From: Bin80 sp965207565
GTDB taxonomy: Bacteria; Bacteroidota; Rhodothermia; Rhodothermales; Bin80
Direction of reading: 5' to 3'
NCBI GenBank assembly: GCA_965207565.1
Contig: CBDBMQ010000001.1
Coordinates: 62,001-126,000 of the forward strand
Length of the DNA: 64,000 nucleotides
The position numbers and the translations under genes were made by a program. Under the pieces are notes generated by a model. It searched no databases. It was not told where the DNA came from and saw only the letters and a list, made by a program, of their open reading frames with translations. Below, piece after piece: positions 11,161 through 20,807 of the stretch (position 1 is its first letter; each line of letters opens with the position of its first letter).

Positions 11161-13328
11161 ATCGTTACCTCCACCTTTTTCGGATCCCCCGCGACCACTG
11201 TGCTGGGAAAGCTGCTATCGTTCTCATCAATCGCCACCGTGAACGTCTCATCGGCCTCGGGGTCGTTATCGTCCGTTGTTGTGATCGTACCTGTCCCCGT
11301 GGTTCCCCCACCGGTGATCGTGATGCTCGCAAGCGAGCCGTAATCTCCCACTTGGGCCGTCCCCGCCGTCAGTACGATCGGCACCGTCACATCACTGGAC
11401 TGTGCCTCCGAAATTTTCGCCGTGATCGTCACCGGCTGGCCTTCGTCCACCCGGTTCGGAGATGCCGACAGTGTGATCGCCGGCTTCGCTTTGGGCCGCC
11501 GGATCGTTAAAGAAACTCTCTCACATACATCCGTGGGACGCTCAGGTTCTGGTGTTACTTTCCCCATATACACCTGTATTATTTTTTCTTGACCCATCTC
11601 ACCAGCTTTCCAGCGAGTTTTGAACGTAGCCGATTCACTTGAACTACCCTTCAGGATCTTGAGCATGTTCGGCTTTGTGCTGGGATCAACAAAGTCACCA
11701 TTAATGAAAATGATAGGAACTGTAGTATCGTATCCTGCTTGCTTCGGTTTAATCGTTGCCGTCACGGTCACCTCATCGCCTGCAGTCACATCTTCCGGCG
11801 AAACTGTCAAACATACCGACGGCTTATCGTTGTCCTTGATCGTCACCTTCACACTGGTGGAAGTACCCTCCTTCAGTTGACTTGGCAAATCACCAAAACT
11901 GATCGTGAACATCTCATCGTCCTGATCATTGTCATCCTCGCGTATCTGGATCACAACTGTAGCGGATGGCGCAGACCGAAGTAGTGGAATTTCAGCCACT
12001 TCGTCATAATCCTTACCATCCCCCTCAGACGTACCTGGCTCGAATTTGAGCGGAACTTTGACGGGTGTTGTTGTCGTAAGCGGCCTTTCAGGCGTCACCG
12101 TTAACTCAAGAGTTCCTCCCTCCTTGACCTCCATTGTTTTTGCCGACAGACTCACCGGTACAGGATCTTTATCTAAGATCCTCACAACGGTATTGGCAAC
12201 GATTGGCACTGAAATGCCACCCCCAGATGCCGTAAATGTTAGCGTTACCTCATCATCATAGAAATCAGCATCATCCTTTGCGCTCAACTTTACATCCTTC
12301 TCCGTATCCCAGTCTGAGGCGGTAACCGTAACAGAAGTGCTACTCAGTGTCAGATCTGTCCCCGCGTGCCCAGTGATTTCCACCGTTATATTTCCCTGCG
12401 GCTGAGATAGATCCTTAAGCAAAAAAGTGCACTTTCTTGGTATCTGTCCTTCTTTTATTGTCCACTTACCATCTACTTTGTCACCGCACTTTTTAATTTC
12501 TATTGACGGCACCAATACTACTGATGGAGTATATTTGCCCTTGCCTGTAACGACATTGGATCTGTCATGACGACTGAGGGCAGGCTTTAATTCGCTTGCT
12601 TGCCGCCAGGAATCATAGCCTACATTGAATTCAGTATTGCGTTTCGTCGCCAACTTATCCGAGGCATCCATCCGACGAGCCGGGATTGTAATCCGCGGGA
12701 TTCCATAATCTGTTTGCTTAGCATCGTTGGAAATATTTGCAACTGTGGCAACAAAAAGACTTCTCGCATCTTCCCCCAACTCCCACAAAAGCATCCGCAC
12801 TGCGGTCGCCCAATCACCCTCCTCCAACGGGTTCGAACTTAACGACACTTGTACTGCAGACGTTTCTTTGTCGGTAGTATTTACATGTGCAACCTGCTCC
12901 TCGCCCAACACTGCCTCCGGTGGTATTTTCCCCGGGAACATCGTAAACTTCTCATCTCTGGAATCCGTGTCCGCCCCCTGAACGATTACCTGATCAGCAG
13001 ACAAGTCACCCCGCTTCTTGGCCGATGCCGAAAGATCTAACCGAGTGACCTCTGACAGAACGCTCTCAAAGTCTGCCGGAGCGAGTACAGCCTTCGTCTG
13101 CCTCTGCGAAAACGTTGCTGCTATAGACACATCTTCTTCTCCATGCACCGGATTCACCTCCACCGAGACGCTTGCGGTCGGCATGGAGGGGACCTGCGCC
13201 GTTACTTCTGTAATTGAAAAAGATAGGTAGCCAACCAGAAACCCAAGCGCAACGAACACTCCTGTACGCAGAGATGAATGATGAACCCCTGCCATCAATG
13301 GCGAACGAAGTCTGAGTAATGCACACAT

Positions 13329-14143
13329 TTCCCTATCCTCGAGAAAATTTGTGGGAGCGTGGCTTTGAAACAGATCTTGTATACTTCAAAGTTGATTGCC
13401 CCAAGGGATATCTCCCCTCATGATAAACACACGTACAAAGTTGCCTTAGTTCTTAGAATCACAGTAGGACTTGTCATCAAGTCCGCCACATGTAAGGCGA
13501 TTTTACAATTCCTGCTTGATCCTGGCCGACTTTTGTGCAGATCCGCGATTTCTTGGAGCAAAAACGGCAACCTTGAACTAAAAATGCGCGGATCGGGGAT
13601 TTTTTGTCAGGAAACCCTTAATGTAACGGAGCAGTAACTATTCATCCAATTACATAACCACTTCCCCAAATTGCCATTACGATCCTTCTATATACCCCAA
13701 TCCAAGGCAATAAGCGTAAGTCGCATTGATTCTATCGGATCTTGATTCAGTCAATGCGAACAAATCACGGCAGGGCCCCGGGTTTCCAGACCCTCCGCAC
13801 AGATCTGGATGTACGCATTCGTCTCCTCCCTCTGGTTGCACCAGCATGCATGACGGTGAACCGTGTATCCGACCAAAAGTGGTGTATCTTCGGTTTTGCC
13901 AATAGCGTCCAACTAATTCATCCAACTGTCCCCATTCCGTTTGATCCTTCTGGGACCGTCGGCATAGTACCTGTTACCAGATCCATTTTAGATGTGCGAA
14001 TCATCGTTTCAAGTACAGAATACTTACGAATTGCTGTCATATTTAGCTCAACGCCAAGGTTGTCAGGATCTCTGGCCTGACCGTACGCATTTCCCCGTGA
14101 TTACAGATGTAATTCCTGCATATTGACTTTTCAACGCATTTGA
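13329..14143. other. 815-base stretch without a supportable gene
   Basis: Short frames exist on both strands but none shows a domain, signal or credible ribosome site. The stretch contains an orphan copy of the Calx-beta 3' flank (13655-13756) and, next to it on the minus strand, coding-like fragments (e.g. SKMDLVTGTMPTVPEG) broken by stops. It therefore looks like the scar of a lost gene between the two clusters. Confidence 0.5.
13655..13756 (-). repeat. Orphan copy of the Calx-beta 3' flanking repeat
   Basis: The stretch around ccccaatccaaggcaataag and the following gattctatcggatcttgatt matches the sequence directly 3' of the Calx-beta genes at 25345-25470 and 32300-32440. No Calx-beta gene end lies next to it here. 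Confidence 0.6.
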
Positions 14144-14872
14144 TTAGGCCCGAGGGGCACTACTACTCTCTTTCGAGGAGAGGGCGTACGCAAATGCAAT
14201 GGTCCACTTTCGTAAGGTGTTGTAGCGTCTTCTTAGAGTCGCCTGCAAAAAGATGTTCAGTGGCCAAAGGATCAGACGAACAACAAGAGCCAGCATCGTG
14301 GAAACTACAGCAATCCCCAAACCAACGAGATCGGATGCCTCATGACGATCCCCCGACATGAACAAGACAAAGATACCAAGCAAGGTCCCAAGCAAACCGA
14401 GGCTCAGAGCAAGATAAACAACCGCACTGATGTAGCGATCTGTTTGCTGGTACCTCTCACGATCTAAATCAATGTACCGAAAGGCATAATCAACCATGGT
14501 CGGTGCAGAACCTCCACGCCTGAATTCCTCAACAATTTTGCTGCCCGACATGAAGTAGGGATTTCCAGGCTTGGCTTTGGTTTGATGGATGGCCTCCGAA
14601 AAACTGTCTGCAGTGACACCATCTGGATTGATCTGCAACATCTTCTTGCTTCCTCCCCATTGTCGCCACTGCCGAACATACGCAGATGTGAGGATAAATA
14701 AACCAACCAAAAATAAAATACCCAGTGGCCACTCAAATCCACGGGCATAGCTGATCATGTCCCAGAGCGAAGTGGGAATCGTGGTACTGATAGCGGTCTG
14801 GTCCTGCACCGGTGTACTAGCTGCAGCTTGTAAAGCGATGAAGTAGGTTATCATAGAATAAGTAAAGGTCAC
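14144..14872 (-). CDS. MotA/TolQ/ExbB-like proton-channel subunit
   Basis: This 242-residue protein has three hydrophobic segments: about residues 48-67 (LGILFLVGLFILTSAYV), 142-168 (LALSLGLLGTLLGIFVLF) and 178-206 (GIAVVSTMLALVVRLILW). A cytoplasmic loop of about 70 residues lies between the first two. The last two carry the glycine/alanine pattern of the MotA/TolQ/ExbB channel domain. Family members form the stator pentamer that converts proton flow into force for ExbD/TonB-type partners. The start is a GTG overlapping the stop of the usher-like gene (GTGA), which shows translational coupling; ATG 14854 is an alternative. It is the last gene of the eight-gene operon. Two ExbD-like partners lie upstream at 18992 and 20415. 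Confidence 0.8.
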   Translation of the reverse strand: MTFTYSMITYFIALQAAASTPVQDQTAISTTIPTSLWDMISYARGFEWPLGILFLVGLFILTSAYVRQWRQWGGSKKMLQINPDGVTADSFSEAIHQTKAKPGNPYFMSGSKIVEEFRRGGSAPTMVDYAFRYIDLDRERYQQTDRYISAVVYLALSLGLLGTLLGIFVLFMSGDRHEASDLVGLGIAVVSTMLALVVRLILWPLNIFLQATLRRRYNTLRKWTIAFAYALSSKESSSAPRA

Positions 14873-17412
14873 TGGATTTCAAGTCGTTGGGTGTCAACGA
14901 TTTCTACGTTTAATGTTTGCGTGTAAGTGCTTAGATCCTCGTTACCCAGCAGATCCTGGATTTCAAGGCGATAGGGGCCTGGTGCCAATAACACCGTAAA
15001 CCGGCCTTGCTGCGAAACGGCAGACCGAGCGACTTCCTCGCCTCCCCGATAGAAAACCACCACGGCCAGAGTCGGGGAACTCAGGGGTAAGTTTTCAATA
15101 CTGCCCTCAACAACCGTGTTTTCATGCACGGGAATATCAATGTGTTTCACGGCTCCTGGATCCGAGATAAAACTGAAACTGGTCCCCGTCGGCAGATCCA
15201 ATTCTGGTCCACGGATAGATCGGGGATCAATCACAACCTGATAGAGTGTGCTTGGTGCCAGGAAATCCGCCTGTACACCACCAGATTCGATGGGCTCCGT
15301 ACGGGCGCGGACAACATTGATGTCAAGTCCATCCAACAGTACCTCTCCTGGTCCCCTATGTCCATCACGGTTCCTGTCAATAAATGGGCGAAGCTGCGCA
15401 CTGCTCCAGACTTGCGGATGCCTGGAAAAACGGAACTCGCGACCGAGCATTACCGATCCGTATAAGTTCTGTTGATTGTACGGATTGTCCGCTTCAAAGG
15501 AAGATTGATTTGAAAAGCTAACCCAAGGAGCATTCATGCGGATTGACAATGAAGTATTTATCCCCTGCGCCGGGAAGTCGTAGCCGACACGTGCGCCAAA
15601 CGAAATAGACCGATACGATGCATAGAGGGTTATTCCTGCAAAATCTACGGACTCATACTGGCCACCATGTCCCTGAAAACCAACTCTTCCACGTACGGCT
15701 CCCGGAGTCACATAGCGGGTCAGCGAACCTCGCCAATGGATGCGTGAATCCGTTGGATCGCCGGGTCTCGGCCTAGTAATTCGGGGACCACCGGCAACGA
15801 CCAAATTGGTGCGGCGAGACAGCCTGACGGTACCGGAACCATCCAACTGCATCGTCTCACTGCCACGAAAAGATTCAAAGCGACTTCCATACAGAAATAC
15901 ACTGAGACGCCTGGAATTCCATCCGACTCGGCCGGTAAAGCGTTGTTTGTAAAATGCAAACGCCGATTCTGATGCAAAAATCGCCGCTTCGGCTTGAAAC
16001 TGGAACTGATTGCGAAAGAATTGTAACGTGGCCCGTGCCGCACTGTCAGGATAGGCAACCTCTGCACTGATCACCATGGATGGGATGAAGTTTGTGATCA
16101 ATCCCAGAGTAGCAATCTGTACTGTATCTGCCCTCGTATAACTACTGCGTGCGGTAAGGCTGCTGGACAGACCGTAGCTGAGCTGCGCATGTCCATAAGG
16201 GGTAAGATCATATCGATCCCGACCACCCTGAAGATCCCAGTACAGCGTACGTGCAGGAGCCAGGTCCTCGGTTATGAAAAGATAGCGGGTTTCCCGGGTG
16301 GGGGTTCCGCCGCCTTGAGGGACGATTTCCAGCTCTGCACGTGAGGTGCCATAATAGGCTGGAATCGTTAACCGGTAACGTCCTAGTCCATCCGCCTGCA
16401 CACGATCTGCCACAACACCTCCAACCAATGCCGATACGAGTGCATTGGGTTCTGCGATCCCAGTGATCTCGGCTTCGCTCTGTTGATGGCGCGTGGAGAG
16501 TGGACGGTTACTCATCCACATCCCTTCATAATTCTGTCGTACAGGCCAACGATTCATTCTTGTACGACCCACACCGATTTGTGTGACATAGGAGGATCGT
16601 GGAATATCCAACAGGTAGTTCAGCTGTCCGAATGATGTTCTGATCTGGTTGTCGTCTGCATAGGTCACACTACCCTCTGCACGAACCTGCCCCCAGAGGG
16701 CGCTGGCCCGGCCGTTGAAAAATCCCGCATAGTCCACCGTATTTCCAGGCCGCTGTATGCGGTTGAGTCTATATCCAATTTGTATCCCCCCAAGTACGCT
16801 TCGATCGCGCCCGTACAATGTGGGTCCGAGTCCAAGCGTGGGGGACAAACTCCTTGCCCGGAACGTAGACACCGACTCAGTAAATAATTCTTGGGAAAGT
16901 CGAATGAGCAACTTGGTGCGATCGTAGGATAGGATACCCTCGGAGAAAACTTTCTGCAGGTTGCGTGGTGTCAAGAGGAAGCCTTCTCCGATATCAAAAT
17001 CACCGGTATCAAAACCACCGGCATAGAAATAGCCATCTGCATCCAACGAATCGGAACGCTGAATACTTGCCCCCAGACGCTGGGTTACAGTACCCTGACC
17101 GAAATCTATTTCATAACTCGTGCCCTGGAGGACGGCTCGAACCATCACGTTTTGGATCTCCACGGACGCGTGCATCTCCTCGAAAAATGAAACCAGGTCA
17201 ATAAAATAGTCCTCCCGCTGCGGATCCCAGTACGCTTGTATAGGGCGCATGGATAATGACGCAACCGACATGGGGCTGGCAACCCAGGGTGATTCCTGGA
17301 TCACACGGAGAAACTGCTCCTCTTGCGCAACTGCGCCAGGAATTGCTAGCCCCGCAAAGAGGATTGATATAAGACCAACTTGCCAAAAACCACACCTACA
17401 TATTTTCCCCAT
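14869..17412 (-). CDS. Outer-membrane usher-like beta-barrel protein (FimD/PapC type)
   Basis: The 847 residues match the usual usher length. A signal peptide ending AIPGAVA is followed by an N-terminal domain (YFIDLVSFFEEM, FGQGTVTQRL) and a long barrel. Within the barrel lies a plug-like segment typical of ushers: ITGIAEPNALVSALVGG, GLGRYRLTIPAYYG, RTLYWDLQGGRDRYD. After the barrel come FIDRNRDGHRGPGEVLLDGL, an SdrD-B-like turn, and a carboxypeptidase-regulatory-like domain (YRGGEEVARSAVSQQGRF). Known ushers assemble pilus subunits delivered by PapD-type chaperones and need no external energy. Here the gene overlaps the ExbB-like gene by four bases and lies 19 bases after the TPR lipoprotein gene, so an energised variant is inferred. 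The family call comes from motif reading and needs profile confirmation. Confidence 0.7.
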   Translation of the reverse strand: MGKICRCGFWQVGLISILFAGLAIPGAVAQEEQFLRVIQESPWVASPMSVASLSMRPIQAYWDPQREDYFIDLVSFFEEMHASVEIQNVMVRAVLQGTSYEIDFGQGTVTQRLGASIQRSDSLDADGYFYAGGFDTGDFDIGEGFLLTPRNLQKVFSEGILSYDRTKLLIRLSQELFTESVSTFRARSLSPTLGLGPTLYGRDRSVLGGIQIGYRLNRIQRPGNTVDYAGFFNGRASALWGQVRAEGSVTYADDNQIRTSFGQLNYLLDIPRSSYVTQIGVGRTRMNRWPVRQNYEGMWMSNRPLSTRHQQSEAEITGIAEPNALVSALVGGVVADRVQADGLGRYRLTIPAYYGTSRAELEIVPQGGGTPTRETRYLFITEDLAPARTLYWDLQGGRDRYDLTPYGHAQLSYGLSSSLTARSSYTRADTVQIATLGLITNFIPSMVISAEVAYPDSAARATLQFFRNQFQFQAEAAIFASESAFAFYKQRFTGRVGWNSRRLSVFLYGSRFESFRGSETMQLDGSGTVRLSRRTNLVVAGGPRITRPRPGDPTDSRIHWRGSLTRYVTPGAVRGRVGFQGHGGQYESVDFAGITLYASYRSISFGARVGYDFPAQGINTSLSIRMNAPWVSFSNQSSFEADNPYNQQNLYGSVMLGREFRFSRHPQVWSSAQLRPFIDRNRDGHRGPGEVLLDGLDINVVRARTEPIESGGVQADFLAPSTLYQVVIDPRSIRGPELDLPTGTSFSFISDPGAVKHIDIPVHENTVVEGSIENLPLSSPTLAVVVFYRGGEEVARSAVSQQGRFTVLLAPGPYRLEIQDLLGNEDLSTYTQTLNVEIVDTQRLEIQ

Positions 17413-17431
17413 AGATATATCCGTTTGTTAG

Positions 17432-18988
17432 TCAATTGGATACCTGATCACGAATATTACGGAAGCGTGCGAGGATGCTTTGGGTCTTGTCGTTCTCCCC
17501 AAGTCTACGATAAAGATTCCCGATCTCTCTCAGATAAGCCATCTGATCTTCTTGATCCAATTCGTCAAAAATTTCTTCAACCCTAGGTTCAATTTTCAGT
17601 GCCTGTTCTGGGTTGTAGCGAGCTAATTTTAACGCCTCAATATAAGCTTTCCCCGTATGTTCACTCCCAATTTCCGCAACTTGCATGAAATAGGTGAACG
17701 CCATACCTGAACGACCACTTCGGACATGAGAAAAGGCGCGCTCAAACAAGACAGATCCATACGCTGAGCGAAGATCCTCCTGGAAGGTGATATACGGGAA
17801 CGCTCCCAGTGTCCATGTGTCATCCGAATGAAAAACATATCTTACATTTTTATTCGGATCAATATTCGTAACTCTATCCCAAAGGATTTGCAAGGTATCC
17901 AATGCGCGATCTTCAAACCCGTTATCGTAGGACAAGATGGCATAATTATAATTAGCTTCCCACCTCGCAGCGGGGCGTGTAAGCGCAGGAATCAGTTCCT
18001 CTAATTCGGTCAATGCAGAGAGGGGAGCTTCCAAGGCAACCTGCCGTAAACTATCGAACACGATTCGGTGCCCTAGATTGAGATAGTCCCACTGTGACCA
18101 AACCAATTCCTGTGTAACAAAGTCATATTCTTCCGTGGAACTTGTATACTGCAAGGCCTGGGTTAAAGCACGGTTTACACCTTGACCATTTCTGTTGTTG
18201 AGAAAGGAACGATAGGACCGGACGCTATAGGTGAAAACCAATCCCGTATCCACTGGAGCATCATCGAATGAAAGCCTGGAATCCTCTAGGACAGTTTCTG
18301 CAGCACGAAGCCACATCACTGCTGCATGTGGGAAGCGCTCAAGATCATCCAGTGCAATCGCAATCTCGGCCCACAACCCATGCTCGTTTGACCGGAGGGC
18401 CACTAGTCCCCGAAGAAGCTCAAGCACTTGTTCCCACATAGCCTGCTGCCGAAAATAATTCGCCCGAATAGCATATACTTGGGCCAACTGATATAGGGAT
18501 TCTTCATGCCTCGGATTCAGGGATACCGCTTCCTCCAGCCGCTGTTGCGCCGTAGCCAGCAGTAACTGTGCTTGCGTACTGTCCTGATCTGCCTGGGCCT
18601 GTGAGGCCTGTGTCAATGCTTCCCGGGCCCCCTCAACCGCATTCGAAAAGGCCTCCTCATCTACCTCATCAGATACATTCTCCAGGATGGATGGTCCGGC
18701 GATCATGGTGAGTAAGCTCTCTGCACGCACGGTCAACGCTTGCCCTTGGAGAAAACTCTGTTGTGCCTGATACTCGGAGGCAGCATCCACGAAAGTACTG
18801 TCAAACGTCTCCAGAACATTACTGATTACAACAGAATCCACGCCCGGTAGAGGACCGGTAACAAAGTCCCGTACGACAACTTCAGGCTCTGGAGGAGGTT
18901 GTTCACTGACGATCGGTCCCGTCTGTGAGCATCCAAACAAAAACACAATCAACAAGGCCGACAACACCGACCGCACAATACCCATCAT
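17432..18988 (-). CDS. TPR-containing lipoprotein
   Basis: The 518-residue product starts MMGIVRSVLSALLIVFLFGC, a lipoprotein signal whose lipobox LFGC places the lipidated cysteine at residue 20. A proline/glutamate-rich linker follows. The rest is helical with TPR-like pairs, for example RLEEAVSLNPRHEESLYQLAQVY near residue 150, and later repeats at the C-terminus (LGENDKTQSILARF). It is probably anchored in the outer membrane on the periplasmic side and acts as a scaffold. In the operon it lies three bases after the second ExbD-like gene and before the usher-like gene, comparable to TPR lipoproteins that support outer-membrane assembly machines. No enzymatic motif is visible. Confidence 0.75.
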   Translation of the reverse strand: MMGIVRSVLSALLIVFLFGCSQTGPIVSEQPPPEPEVVVRDFVTGPLPGVDSVVISNVLETFDSTFVDAASEYQAQQSFLQGQALTVRAESLLTMIAGPSILENVSDEVDEEAFSNAVEGAREALTQASQAQADQDSTQAQLLLATAQQRLEEAVSLNPRHEESLYQLAQVYAIRANYFRQQAMWEQVLELLRGLVALRSNEHGLWAEIAIALDDLERFPHAAVMWLRAAETVLEDSRLSFDDAPVDTGLVFTYSVRSYRSFLNNRNGQGVNRALTQALQYTSSTEEYDFVTQELVWSQWDYLNLGHRIVFDSLRQVALEAPLSALTELEELIPALTRPAARWEANYNYAILSYDNGFEDRALDTLQILWDRVTNIDPNKNVRYVFHSDDTWTLGAFPYITFQEDLRSAYGSVLFERAFSHVRSGRSGMAFTYFMQVAEIGSEHTGKAYIEALKLARYNPEQALKIEPRVEEIFDELDQEDQMAYLREIGNLYRRLGENDKTQSILARFRNIRDQVSN

Positions 18989-18991
18989 ATT

Positions 18992-19354
18992 TTACGCGCC
19001 CGCTTTAACTAAAAATACAGCGTTTCTACCAACTCTTTGAATCACCCGATTAATCTCCAGTAAATAGATTGCTGGTGCAGACTCGTCAGCATGAACTTCT
19101 ACGACGCGGGTGGGCTCAAGAGTCGTTAACATTTCGTAAAACTGCTCGTATCGCAAGGGTTGCTCTCGATTTGACCCATCTAATTGATACAACTCTCCTG
19201 TATCGGTAAGTGAGATCTGCAGTGGTCTCAATACCGTCCCGTCCTCTTCAATCTCCTGGCTTACGGGCAGTTCTACATCAAATTTTGGTATGACTGCCAC
19301 AGCTACTAAAGCTGCCAGAAGGATGAGAACAATATCTACCATTGATTCATCCAT
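18992..19354 (-). CDS. ExbD/TolR-like protein (second copy)
   Basis: The 120-residue protein has a short cytoplasmic N-terminus, one transmembrane helix with an early aspartate (MVDIVLILLAALVAVAVIP), and a periplasmic domain starting DVELPVS, the usual ExbD layout. The aspartate at residue 7 corresponds to the proton-carrying residue of the family. The gene overlaps the TonB-like gene by eight bases and ends three bases before the TPR lipoprotein gene. Together with the copy at 20415 it gives two different ExbD-like subunits for one ExbB-like partner, which suggests a heteromeric stator or a division of roles. Confidence 0.78.
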   Translation of the reverse strand: MDESMVDIVLILLAALVAVAVIPKFDVELPVSQEIEEDGTVLRPLQISLTDTGELYQLDGSNREQPLRYEQFYEMLTTLEPTRVVEVHADESAPAIYLLEINRVIQRVGRNAVFLVKAGA

Positions 19355-20402
19355 GTGCCTTAATCTGGTCTATCCACCATGAAAGAAAACTCCTGTATAC
19401 TCGGACTGATTCTGGATTTTCCACGGATAATTCCTCACTCTCCACAATGACAATCCTGGCTGCTTCGTCGTGTACCACCACTCCTTTTGCATAATAATTG
19501 GCAATGTTTTGAAGTTTTGGATCAATAAAGTAAAACAGATCCTTGTCTTCGCTGAATGCAATGTGAAGCTTTCTGCTGTGTTGTGAATACATCAATTGCA
19601 CCGAATATGTCTGCGCCCCAATGCGGACAGAAACCTTCGCAGTGAGCGTGCTTGATATCTGTTCAAACAGGGACCGAATCCCCGGGTCCAGTGGACTCCC
19701 ATTTTCCGTAAACCACTCTATAACTGCATCTTCGCGTTCACTTTCTTCGCGAGTCATCTCAGACCGATCCCCCTCTTCGTAGACTTCGTCAAAAAGATCA
19801 TCCGGTTGCTCTTGACGTACGGCAAGAGCGTTCGCGGATACACCTGTTTGATTACGTGTCTGAAATCCTGGTTGATTGGCTGCGCTTGACCCTGAGACTA
19901 GATTCGGCTTAAGTGTCCACCTATCACTACCACCACCGGATTGTGGGAGTAAATCTGCATTTAAATCAGTGGTACGACTATTACCGAATATCCCCAGATC
20001 GTTGGGACCCGATTCCATATCCAGGTTCACATCAGACTCAAGCCCAAACGGGCTTTCAGGAGCGGAATCCATTGGTAATATATCATCCGACTTGACTTCG
20101 GAGAGCGACAATTCGCCAAAAGCCGATAACAGCTTATTAATGTTTTCTGGTTGTGTCTCTGGTTCTAATTCGATTTCATCGGAAGGCTCATCTTCTTCTA
20201 CCTCCTCCCCTTCCTCTACTTCCACTGCCTCCATCTCATAGAACTCCAGCATCAGAATATCCAACGATTCATCGACATCTTCACGGGATGGAATCGGTAC
20301 GAAACGAAAAGCAACGGCAAAAAATCCGACTATAATGATAAAGATGGTGAAGGTGATACGCCGACTCGATCTGTCTAATTCTTCCGAAAATTGATTTGCC
20401 AT
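19347..20402 (-). CDS. TonB/TolA-like energy-transducing protein
   Basis: The 351-residue protein has a short cytoplasmic N-terminus, one transmembrane segment (ITFTIFIIIVGFFAVAF), a long periplasmic linker very rich in Glu and Asp (EVEEGEEVEEDEPSDEIELE), a low-complexity stretch, and a C-terminal globular domain of about 120 residues (SSTLTAKVSVRIGAQTYSVQ). This is the layout of TonB/TolA proteins, which carry force from an ExbB-ExbD motor across the periplasm to an outer-membrane partner. The linker is acidic rather than proline-rich. I see no close match for the C-terminal domain, so the assignment rests on architecture and on being flanked by two ExbD-like genes. The gene lies 12 bases after the first ExbD-like gene. 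Confidence 0.6.
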   Translation of the reverse strand: MANQFSEELDRSSRRITFTIFIIIVGFFAVAFRFVPIPSREDVDESLDILMLEFYEMEAVEVEEGEEVEEDEPSDEIELEPETQPENINKLLSAFGELSLSEVKSDDILPMDSAPESPFGLESDVNLDMESGPNDLGIFGNSRTTDLNADLLPQSGGGSDRWTLKPNLVSGSSAANQPGFQTRNQTGVSANALAVRQEQPDDLFDEVYEEGDRSEMTREESEREDAVIEWFTENGSPLDPGIRSLFEQISSTLTAKVSVRIGAQTYSVQLMYSQHSRKLHIAFSEDKDLFYFIDPKLQNIANYYAKGVVVHDEAARIVIVESEELSVENPESVRVYRSFLSWWIDQIKAHG

Positions 20403-20414
20403 GGTGACAGGTCG

Positions 20415-20801
20415 TCAGTTTGTAACGGTACAATTCCATTCGTTGGTATAACACATATCCAGAATATAGACCATGTGTTGCACGGTTGCCCGCCCCTGCG
20501 GAATCAGCACAAATACAACGGTCTGTGCGGTGCTTGTCACCTGCTCCATGCACAATGTAAGGTTTTCGAATCCCATGGGATTACACACCGCTCCCTGAGT
20601 GCTTTCCACCAGAAACCGATTGCCCCCGTCAAAATGCAAGTTATACACCGTCGGCCCACTCGCTGATATAGGCTCAACCTCGGGTTCAGTGGGAAGTGCT
20701 ACATTCAGTCTAGGGTCCGTTTCTGTGAGAATCAAAAACCCCACCAAAAGTACGAATGCAAGATCAATAAACACCATTATGTCTGTCCGCTCTTGGTCCA
20801 T
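20415..20801 (-). CDS. ExbD/TolR-like protein (first copy)
   Basis: The 128-residue protein begins MDQERTDIMVFIDLAFVLLV. It has one transmembrane helix carrying an aspartate at residue 13, followed by a periplasmic domain that starts near DPRLNVALPTEPEVE. This is the ExbD/TolR arrangement with the proton-relay aspartate inside the helix. The periplasmic part contains four cysteines (CNPM, LCMEQ, MCYTN, WNCTV), unusual for the family and possibly forming disulfides. The gene lies six bases after the exported 272-residue protein and 12 bases before the TonB-like gene. It probably works with the ExbB-like protein at 14144. Confidence 0.78.
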   Translation of the reverse strand: MDQERTDIMVFIDLAFVLLVGFLILTETDPRLNVALPTEPEVEPISASGPTVYNLHFDGGNRFLVESTQGAVCNPMGFENLTLCMEQVTSTAQTVVFVLIPQGRATVQHMVYILDMCYTNEWNCTVTN

Positions 20802-20807
20802 AACTCG

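Larger units (their letters stand above)
5556..13328 (-). pseudogene. Giant Calx-beta surface protein with C-terminal beta-barrel, copy 1, frame broken
   Basis: Four overlapping minus-strand frames (13328-7932, 7993-7298, 7374-6532, 6623-5556) line up end to end with the intact paralogues at 25481 and 32453. The N-terminus has a signal peptide ending ITEVTAQ. Then follow many Calx-beta-type domains ending in DNDxP/ITDND motifs, expected to bind calcium, and a C-terminal autotransporter-like barrel ending NVRGSLRY with the terminal aromatic typical of outer-membrane proteins. Breaks lie near 7990, several compensating ones at 7915-7960, an extra base near 7375, and two at 6625-6650. As written no full-length product is possible. 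Because the damaged parts lie in the repeated module, assembly errors are a real alternative. A downstream ATG at 13295 fits the signal peptide equally well. Confidence 0.8.

Noticed and set aside
7932..13328. Plus-strand frames of 60-350 residues over the Calx-beta genes
   Set aside because: They are shadows; their Ser/Val-rich composition mirrors the minus-strand Calx-beta codons, and none has a signal or domain.
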